Assembly (NCBI GenBank): GCA_031378125.1 | Contig: JANNDW010000183.1 | Location: 1 to 20,507, forward strand | Direction: 5' to 3' | DNA length: 20,507 bases | From: LGRD01 sp031378125 | Lineage (GTDB): Bacteria > Pseudomonadota > Gammaproteobacteria > Burkholderiales > Burkholderiaceae_C | In this document: positions 14,983 through 20,507 of the stretch, in pieces | Layout of the letters: each line of letters begins with the position of its first letter | How positions within the stretch are numbered: the first letter of the stretch is position 1 | The notes under the pieces: model-generated | Told to the model about the DNA's origin: nothing | Seen by the model: only the letters and a program-made list of their open reading frames with translations | Databases searched by the model: none | Program-made: the position numbers and the translations under genes

Positions 14983-15003
14983 GATACGGCATAATCCCGT
15001 ATC
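14983..15003. promoter_or_regulatory. Inverted-repeat operator over the -10 region of the toxin-antitoxin operon
   Basis: GATACGG (14983-14989) and CCGTATC (14997-15003) are perfect 7-bp arms around a 7-nt centre that contains CATAAT, a good -10 sequence at 14990-14995. A weak -35 (TCGAGA, 14969-14974) lies 15 bp upstream. The arrangement fits autorepression by the DUF1778 antitoxin or the toxin-antitoxin complex. Confidence 0.55.
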
Positions 15004-15022
15004 AACGCTTCGGAGCTTTGTC

Positions 15023-15295
15023 ATGACCACCGCTGCACGCTTCGATCTCAAGATGGATGCCGACGAAAAGGCCATCGTGGCCAAGGCCGCCGCCTTGATG
15101 GGCACGACGATGGCAGGTTTCGTTCGCGTGGCCGCCAAGGAAAAGGCACAAGTGCTGCTCGAACGCGAGACGCGGCTCACTCTGACCGACCGCGATTTCA
15201 CCGCATTTGCCCGTGCGCTGGACTCGGCGTTCGCCCCGAACCCCGGCCTCAAGGAAGCCCTGACCCAGGCCCGCCGCAAGGTGCGGCGTGCTTGA
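15023..15295 (+). CDS. DUF1778 (TacA-like) antitoxin
   Basis: This is a 90-residue type II antitoxin. The N-terminus (ARFDLKMDADEKAIVAKAAALMG) fits a ribbon-helix-helix DNA-binding fold, followed by helices with SFVRVAA-like wording (GFVRVAAKEKAQVLLE). The C-terminal tail is acidic then basic, with LTDRDFTAFARALDSAF, the part that wraps the GNAT toxin in TacA relatives. GGAG lies 7 nt before the ATG. The stop codon overlaps the toxin start by 8 bp, which couples their translation. A palindrome covering the -10 region lies just upstream and suggests autoregulation. Confidence 0.88.
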   Translation: MTTAARFDLKMDADEKAIVAKAAALMGTTMAGFVRVAAKEKAQVLLERETRLTLTDRDFTAFARALDSAFAPNPGLKEALTQARRKVRRA

Positions 15296-15773
15296 CGATC
15301 TGCCGCTCGACACTTCCATCCACGATCGGCAAGGGTTTGAGTGCGGCGTACCGGAGCTTGACGACTACATCCGCCGCTTTGCCGAGCAACACCGCCGCTG
15401 CGGCATCAGTTCAGTCTATGTGCTGACAGACTCGGCGCAGCGCGAGTTCATCCTGGGCTACTACACGCTCAGCGCGGCCGAAGTCGATGGGCAGCGCCTT
15501 TCCGATGCCGGCCGCAAGAAGTTGCCCCGTTACCCGGTGCCCTGCTTCCGCATGGGCCGAATCGCGTGTCGACCGAATCAGCAGGGGCGTGGCCTCGGCA
15601 AGCTGCCGCTGGGTTGCGCCGTCGATCGCTGCTTGAAGGCCCGACAGCAAATTGCAGCTTACGCTTTGCTCGTCGATGCGAAAGACGACGCATCCAAAGC
15701 TTTCTACACGCACTTCGGGTTCAAGACGCTGCCGGACGCGCACCAGACGCTGTATTTGCCGTTGGGGCGATAG
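15288..15773 (+). CDS. GNAT-family toxin (TacT/AtaT-like)
   Basis: This 161-residue acetyltransferase toxin is of the kind that acetylates the amino acid on charged tRNA and stops translation. The family pattern is clear: F-E-C-G-V-P-E-L-D-D-Y near the start, GYYTLSAAEV, YPVPCFRMGRIAC, the acetyl-CoA loop QQGRGLG at about 98-104, and AFYTHFGF with the tyrosine that is usually catalytic. The start is GTG at 15288, inside the antitoxin frame. One small oddity is KLPLGCAVDRCL after the acetyl-CoA loop, where relatives often have a longer hydrophobic helix start. Its tRNA target cannot be told from sequence. The residues expected for activity appear present. Confidence 0.86.
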   Translation: MLDDLPLDTSIHDRQGFECGVPELDDYIRRFAEQHRRCGISSVYVLTDSAQREFILGYYTLSAAEVDGQRLSDAGRKKLPRYPVPCFRMGRIACRPNQQGRGLGKLPLGCAVDRCLKARQQIAAYALLVDAKDDASKAFYTHFGFKTLPDAHQTLYLPLGR

Positions 15774-16065
15774 CGCAATACATCGGCACGCGTGGTGCCA
15801 CGGTATGGAGCGGACCATTGCGACGGCGCCTTCCCGACTGCCAGATATGGCCAGGGACACCGAAAACAAAAGACCTCAGTCAAATCAATGCATTGGGGTT
15901 CTCTATGAACCGTCCTGGGACGGCCCGGGACACGGTCATCGATCATCACTTCCCAATCGGGCGGTGGGGCGCATGGATGCTTGATGCGCGGTTCCAAGGG
16001 GTACCGTATTGGCCCTGATCATGGCCCCGCCCTGGTTGCCGGCGCCGCGCACTGGGCAAGACGGC
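15774..16065. other. Intergenic region between the convergent GNAT toxin and PHP-ATPase genes
   Basis: This is 292 bp with no supported gene. It holds short palindromes: CGTGG-TG-CCACG at 15791-15802, CAATGCATTG at 15886-15895 and CCGTCC-TG-GGACGG at 15910-15923. The stretch TGAACCGTCCTGGG (15906-15919) resembles the ends of some IS3-family elements, but no transposase or second end is seen. Confidence 0.4.
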
Positions 16066-19053
16066 TCAAAGCGCGACCCTCAGCCGTCTGGCGCGTTCGC
16101 GGAACGCCCGCTCGCCGCCCTCGAGGATCGCGCAGACTGCCGCACGGATCGATGGGTTCTCGAGGCCGCCGCTCTGATACGAGATCTCCGGCAACTGGCC
16201 CGGCCGGTGAGGCCCGCACCGAGCGACGATTACCTGGTCCACGTCTGTGTTGACCACGAGGTTGGCGTTGTGCGTCACGATGATGATCTGACGACGCTTC
16301 TTGGCCTCGCGGAAGACGGGAACCAACTCGTCGAAGACCGATTGCGGATCGAGGTTCTCTTCCGGTTGGTCGATGATCAACGGACGATCGTCGTCGGCAT
16401 CAATCGCCAGGTACAGCAACAGCAAGACGATTCCCCGCGTGCCAGGAGACAGACACTCGACTTCGACGCCGTCGTACTGCAACCCATAGCCCACCTGGAT
16501 GTGGTCCGTGCCGTACAGCCATGCAACCACTTTCCGCGCCCACTCGCGCCGGTTGGCTTGTACGGGCATGTGCTGCAACAGTTTCTCGCCGTGGGCGGCT
16601 ACGAAGCCGCTCATCGCGTTGGCAACGTCCACCGCTGTGCCCTGTCGCCAGGCAACGCCGAGCGCCACTTCGGCCTCTCGCCCCAGTTCGCCCTTGCCGC
16701 GAAACGGCCCGGTCGTCCGCAGGTCTAGCAACGCTTCGCCGCGCTGCGTCCACGCATCCATGTCCACTGCGCGGCGAACAGAGAACGACAGCTTCGCTAC
16801 GGCGCCAGGACCGGCGGCAATGCGCTCCTTCAACGGCGCATACAGCGCTGCAAGTTCACGTTCCTCTTCGAGCACAGCATCAAAGATGCCTTGATAGGCC
16901 TGATTCCGCTGCTCGCGCAGGGACTTCAACGCCTCGTCAGCCTTGCCCGCGCGGTCGATCTCAGCAACGACCTTCGCCAGCGCGGTTTCCGCCTTCGTGA
17001 TTTTTTCTGACAGCACTCGGTAGCGGCGTGCGTTCTGTTCATCAACGCCGGCCAAGCGCTGCAGACGGTCGCGTTCGCGCTCTAGTAGCCGCAGCGTCTG
17101 CGCAGCGAGGTCCGCGGTCTCTGCGACAAGCGGCACCGCTGGATCGGCCTTGGGGTCTTCTACGGGATCAGTTGCTGCCGGCCCTTCCAGCTTCTTGACT
17201 TCCGCTTGCGCCAGCCGCACGCGTTCCTTGAGCAACGCATCGACGTCGCCGGTGAACTGCACGCCGAAGGTGCTCCAGTCGCCCTCGCTAAGTCCGGCAG
17301 CTGATCGTCTTTCCTTGAGATCGGTGATCCAGTCCGGCACCCGCCGCGCGCGGAAGTCCTGCACGTCGGCTACAAGGCCGCTCAGCGCCTGGAGCTTCAT
17401 CCTTACCGCGCTGACCGCGCGCTGCTTTCCTTCCACGGCCGTCGCCATCGCCTCGAAGCGCTTGGCGCGCTGCTCCTGACCTTTGGGAACAAGCAGCTTT
17501 CTGTCTTCCTTGTCTTTGTCGAGGGCCTTCTTCTTATCATCGCGGTCTTTGGTCAACGCCTTCAAGCCGTCCTTGCGCAACTGCTCGGCTGTCATGGCGT
17601 CCGCAGCACGCGCGAGGGCTTGCTTTTGGCGTTCGCGAGACTCGCGCGCGCTCTCGAGCCTCAATGACAACAACGCTGCAAAGTCTTCGGCTCCCATCCG
17701 CTCGGCCTCGGCGTGTGCGTTGAAGATGACCCGCTGGATCTCGGCAACGAGCGAATCGTCGAGCCCTTCGGACGAGCAAAGCTGTTCGACAAACTGCTGG
17801 GACAGGTACTGCACATGCGGCGCGTCGAACAGTTCCTCCGCGTCCACGGCAGCCACCGCGTTCTCGGTGTCGTCGCCTGCTTCCCAGGCCACCTTCACGT
17901 TCGAGTTCGCCAGGAACTCCGCTGCGCGGCGAAGGAACGAACTCTTGCTCAACTGCGACGAGACGCTAAAGGCACCCGTTGCGATCAGGTCGGCGAGCGC
18001 CGTCTTCCCCGATCCCCGCGAACCGATGATCGCTAGCATGCCGGCATTGATTGGCACGCGCGACGGGCGCATCCACGGCGCGTTGGACGCCTCGACGTAA
18101 CGCATGCAGTTGCCAGGCAGCGCGCCGCGCGGTGGTGCGTCACCGATGTGCACACGTCGCGCGGGTTCGATGACCGCCTGGCGCAGCGTTTCGAACGTCA
18201 CGTCGCCGTTCAACCAGCAGTGGCGTGCATGGTCCGGCAGTCCAACGCGGTCGGCCTCGTGAGCGTCCGAGCCGTGCAAACACGGCTTGCAGCCGCCCCA
18301 CTTGGTTTCGAGGTCTTCGACGGTGGCTGCGCCCTTGCCCAGGTAGAACTCGATCTGCTTCCTGTTGGCGGTAAACATGATCTTGGCGAAGCCTTCGATG
18401 TTCTTGCGCGTCGCCTCCCACTGCCCGCCGTCGCCCTGTAAACCGGATGTGCCGTCGCGCCCGCTGCCGGCAACTGCGATAAGGCAATTGTCTTGAGCCC
18501 ACTGACTGTTCTTCCATGCGTCGCGCAGCGTATCCAAGCTGACTTTGAACTGTGTCACCCCCTCGCGGTACGCAGCACTGTCGTCGGGAACTTGCGGGTT
18601 GTGGACGCGCCCGAGACGCGTCAGGTCGGCGCGATTGCACCTGAAGGTCTCTCCTTGGTACTTGAACTCCAAACCGTCGAGGAAGTGTCGAATCCGCTCA
18701 ACGTGGTCGGCCGCGTCCGGCGAAAACAGCAGGTGGATGTTGATCGCTGAGCCCTTGTTCGTTTCTATCGACAGCCGAAACTCGACGTTCGCAAAGACTA
18801 GGCCCACGCCGGCGAGGCGGCCACTGTTGCGGCGTTTGATCGTCTCGGTGTACCCGTCGATGCCGCAGTAGTCGGTGATGCCCAGGGCGCGGATCGGCGG
18901 ATCGCTCTGTTCGACTTTGGTCAGGAAGTCACTCCAGGGGTCAGCACCCTTGTACTGATTGTTCAGCGTGGTGCCGGGGGCGTGGATGTGGGGATCCCAG
19001 CGATGCCACATCGAGCCACGCGGGCTGATCGCTTCGAAGACTTCGTTGGTCAT
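16066..19053 (-). CDS. TrlF/Ppl-like defence protein: PHP domain fused to an SMC-like ATPase
   Basis: This is a 995-residue protein. The N-terminal PHP phosphoesterase-like domain (about 1-300) has WDPHIHAPG with H22 and H24, the second motif GITDYCGIDGY, HLLFSP and GSDAH near 261-265. An ABC/SMC-type ATPase follows: Walker A GSRGSGKT near 341-348, a Q-loop VQYLSQQF, then a long charged coiled coil of about 450 residues. The C-terminal lobe has the signature-like LSPGTRG near 866, Walker B LIIDQPEENLD near 890-900 and the switch histidine VTHNANL near 925. This layout matches the TrlF family and resembles the single-gene defence protein Ppl. ATP-gated nuclease or phosphoesterase activity against phage is inferred. 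The ATG at 19053 overlaps the AbiEii stop as ATGA; an in-frame start at 19113 lies inside abiEii and is rejected. Parts of the gene look less GC-rich than the left of the window. Confidence 0.88.
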   Translation of the reverse strand: MTNEVFEAISPRGSMWHRWDPHIHAPGTTLNNQYKGADPWSDFLTKVEQSDPPIRALGITDYCGIDGYTETIKRRNSGRLAGVGLVFANVEFRLSIETNKGSAINIHLLFSPDAADHVERIRHFLDGLEFKYQGETFRCNRADLTRLGRVHNPQVPDDSAAYREGVTQFKVSLDTLRDAWKNSQWAQDNCLIAVAGSGRDGTSGLQGDGGQWEATRKNIEGFAKIMFTANRKQIEFYLGKGAATVEDLETKWGGCKPCLHGSDAHEADRVGLPDHARHCWLNGDVTFETLRQAVIEPARRVHIGDAPPRGALPGNCMRYVEASNAPWMRPSRVPINAGMLAIIGSRGSGKTALADLIATGAFSVSSQLSKSSFLRRAAEFLANSNVKVAWEAGDDTENAVAAVDAEELFDAPHVQYLSQQFVEQLCSSEGLDDSLVAEIQRVIFNAHAEAERMGAEDFAALLSLRLESARESRERQKQALARAADAMTAEQLRKDGLKALTKDRDDKKKALDKDKEDRKLLVPKGQEQRAKRFEAMATAVEGKQRAVSAVRMKLQALSGLVADVQDFRARRVPDWITDLKERRSAAGLSEGDWSTFGVQFTGDVDALLKERVRLAQAEVKKLEGPAATDPVEDPKADPAVPLVAETADLAAQTLRLLERERDRLQRLAGVDEQNARRYRVLSEKITKAETALAKVVAEIDRAGKADEALKSLREQRNQAYQGIFDAVLEEERELAALYAPLKERIAAGPGAVAKLSFSVRRAVDMDAWTQRGEALLDLRTTGPFRGKGELGREAEVALGVAWRQGTAVDVANAMSGFVAAHGEKLLQHMPVQANRREWARKVVAWLYGTDHIQVGYGLQYDGVEVECLSPGTRGIVLLLLYLAIDADDDRPLIIDQPEENLDPQSVFDELVPVFREAKKRRQIIIVTHNANLVVNTDVDQVIVARCGPHRPGQLPEISYQSGGLENPSIRAAVCAILEGGERAFRERARRLRVAL

Positions 19054-19913
19054 GGAAGCAACCCGGCGTGCTTGCGGCGTAGCTGATCGATCACCTCCGC
19101 ACTCAACCGCCACGCATCACCGCGCAGACGGCTGATGAGTTCGCGCCATATCGAATTGAACGCATCGATGGGGACAGCCTGGTCGAAGCGAACGCTCACA
19201 GGAAGCAGCGGCTCGATGTCCTCCGTCAGGCTGCGTGTGAGCTTCTTGAGCATCCGTTCCTCGGCTTCGGCACGGCTGATCGGATGCCCTTCGAGCGCGA
19301 GATAGTGGTCGAGGCACGCCACCACCTTGTCGGCGTCCATGTCGAGCTGCAGCAGGCCATGGTGCAGGTCGAAGAGATCGCGGTTCTTGCGGCGCTGGAG
19401 CAACGCGCGTAGCTTGGTGCCGAAAAGCTCTTCGGGCTCGAAGGACACGAGTTCGGCCTGTGCCGAGTACCAGTCGCTGGCGACCGCGAAGGGATAGCGG
19501 CGGTAGCCGAGGAAGGCTTCATGCTCGCGGGTGTTGATTTCGACCTTCAGCTTGAGCGTCGTCTGCGGCGCAGACTCGGGCGCGAAGCGGAAGACCAGGT
19601 GCATCGAATGCCCCGCCTGCTCGCGATTGCACTTGCCGAGCCAGGCCAGCGCGTCGCGGATGGCATCCACCGTTGGGCCGATGGGCTCTGCCTGCGTCTG
19701 GACCAGGTCGATGTCTTCCGAATACCGCAGCGGTTGCTTGAACAAAAGCTTGTGGATGGCCGTGCCACCGCGGAACGCGATCTTTCCAGCAAGCGTCGGC
19801 GCGTTGAACAGGTCGCAGAGTGCTCGACAGATGATCAAGTCCTGCTCGACCTGCGCCGGGTTCGGCCACGGGGCGTGCTCGCGCCATGCCTGGATATGAG
19901 CCTGGGGGATCAA
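19050..19913 (-). CDS. AbiEii nucleotidyltransferase toxin
   Basis: This is a 287-residue toxin of the type IV AbiE system, which transfers nucleotides (to tRNA in studied relatives of the fold) and causes abortive infection. Motif I is FRGGTAIHKL with RGG at 48-50. Motif II is SEDIDLV with D67 and D69. A third acidic residue is E125 in LKVEIN. The later motif FGTKLRALLQRRKNRDLFDL has K167, D179 and D182. All the residues usually needed for activity are present. The start is TTG at 19913, overlapping the AbiEi stop as TTGA, with GAGG (complement of 19921-19924) 7 nt upstream; no ATG exists before motif I. Its stop codon overlaps the start of the PHP-ATPase gene. Confidence 0.9.
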   Translation of the reverse strand: MIPQAHIQAWREHAPWPNPAQVEQDLIICRALCDLFNAPTLAGKIAFRGGTAIHKLLFKQPLRYSEDIDLVQTQAEPIGPTVDAIRDALAWLGKCNREQAGHSMHLVFRFAPESAPQTTLKLKVEINTREHEAFLGYRRYPFAVASDWYSAQAELVSFEPEELFGTKLRALLQRRKNRDLFDLHHGLLQLDMDADKVVACLDHYLALEGHPISRAEAEERMLKKLTRSLTEDIEPLLPVSVRFDQAVPIDAFNSIWRELISRLRGDAWRLSAEVIDQLRRKHAGLLP

Positions 19914-20507
19914 GCGTCCACCTCGACGATTTCGTTGAGCAGCAGCTTCCAGGATGAATCGCGCTCCGGAACGTCTGCCAGCGCGGCAACGATCGGCTTC
20001 ACGCTCGGGTCAAGGGGCGCGAAGTGCCTCGCGCTGTCCGCGTACACGTGCAAGGCCCGCGCCTGCTTGGTATGGCCTGCCTGTTCGAGCAGGTAGCCCA
20101 GGCGGCGCACCGCGGCGCCTTCGTAGTGCAAAGCAGCCCTCGCCAGCCTGCGCGGATCGGCGCGTGCGCCAAGGTCTTTGGCGATCTGTGCCACGCTGCC
20201 GAGGCCGCCTGCCCGATGCATGTAGCGCACGCAGTCGAGCAACGTCAGCTCGACACCGGCCACGACGGCGAAACCGGCCGGCGTCTTGAGCGCCTCGACG
20301 AGCGCCGGTTCGTTGCAGGCGGCAAAGGCCTCGGGCTCTTGGTAGATGAACTGCAAGCGATGCGCCCCGAGCGTCAGATCGCGTAGCTGGCGCGGCGCCA
20401 CGACCTGGAAGATCATGGCCGCCTGATGCGACGAGCCGTGATGGGCTGCCGCGCGCAGTAGCGATACGCGGTAGCCCAGGCCTTGATGCTTCATCAGCGG
20501 GTTTATC
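19910..20507 (-). CDS. AbiEi family antitoxin, 5' end cut by the window
   Basis: This is the antitoxin of the AbiE pair; AbiEi proteins repress their own promoter through an N-terminal winged helix and block the toxin through the C-terminal domain. Only about 199 codons are visible. They include the typical core YRVSLLRAAAHHGSSHQAA, then FQVVAPRQLRDL, and a C-terminal helical region with LGYLLEQAGHTKQARALH. The frame continues to the window edge (INPL before the first ATG at 20494), and the N-terminal DNA-binding domain is missing from view, so the true start and promoter lie outside. The stop codon overlaps the AbiEii TTG start. Confidence 0.87.
   Translation of the reverse strand, partial: INPLMKHQGLGYRVSLLRAAAHHGSSHQAAMIFQVVAPRQLRDLTLGAHRLQFIYQEPEAFAACNEPALVEALKTPAGFAVVAGVELTLLDCVRYMHRAGGLGSVAQIAKDLGARADPRRLARAALHYEGAAVRRLGYLLEQAGHTKQARALHVYADSARHFAPLDPSVKPIVAALADVPERDSSWKLLLNEIVEVDA

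Noticed and set aside
15566..16018. Open frames running through and past the GNAT toxin gene
   Set aside because: They overlap the toxin in another frame or fall in the intergenic gap with no family pattern or ribosome site.

Overview
The window is GC-rich, densely coding bacterial DNA. Its gene content points to a betaproteobacterium of the order Burkholderiales, probably near the Rubrivivax/Leptothrix/Ideonella group. The signs are a class II (B12-dependent) ribonucleotide reductase tail with TSCPD domains, a CbpA/CbpM chaperone pair, a phasin-like protein and an Fnr-type regulator beside a Pat-like acyl-CoA synthetase/acetyltransferase. This placement is inferred from recognised protein families; no database search was run. 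No rRNA, tRNA, CRISPR array or intact insertion sequence was seen.

Left part (1-6360, all + strand). It opens with the C-terminal part of the ribonucleotide reductase, which carries what looks like a 75-bp in-frame palindromic insertion. Next come a small membrane-anchored coiled-coil protein, cbpA and cbpM, then an OmpR-type response regulator followed 24 bp later by a soluble PAS-GAF hybrid histidine kinase. A strong GC hairpin separates cbpM from the regulator.

Middle part (6382-14912). An Fnr-family regulator without the Fe-S cysteine cluster (- strand) is divergent from a Pat-like ADP-forming acyl-CoA synthetase fused to a GNAT domain (+). A phasin-like gene (-) follows, then a two-gene - strand unit made of a PaaK-like adenylate-forming enzyme and a peptidoglycan-binding protein with an L,D-transpeptidase-like Cys motif. 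Last is a degenerate ornithine carbamoyltransferase paralogue (+). Symmetric Fnr/Anr boxes of the form TTGA-N6-TCAA lie upstream of the synthetase, the phasin and the carbamoyltransferase-like gene. Reading the window by eye I found no others. This looks like a local low-oxygen or redox regulon next to its own regulator. Two of the boxes have the same hexamer, TAGGCT, at the same distance downstream.

Right part (14913-20507). This is a defence/toxin-antitoxin cluster. A DUF1778 antitoxin and a TacT-like GNAT toxin (+) have a palindrome over their promoter. Tail to tail with them is a - strand operon of three overlapping genes: an AbiEi antitoxin (cut by the window edge), an AbiEii nucleotidyltransferase toxin, and a 995-residue TrlF/Ppl-like protein with a PHP domain and an SMC-like ATPase. 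Parts of the last gene look less GC-rich than the rest of the window. The overlaps (TTGA, then ATGA) suggest that the AbiE pair and the PHP-ATPase work together, and this is the best candidate here for an undescribed composite system.
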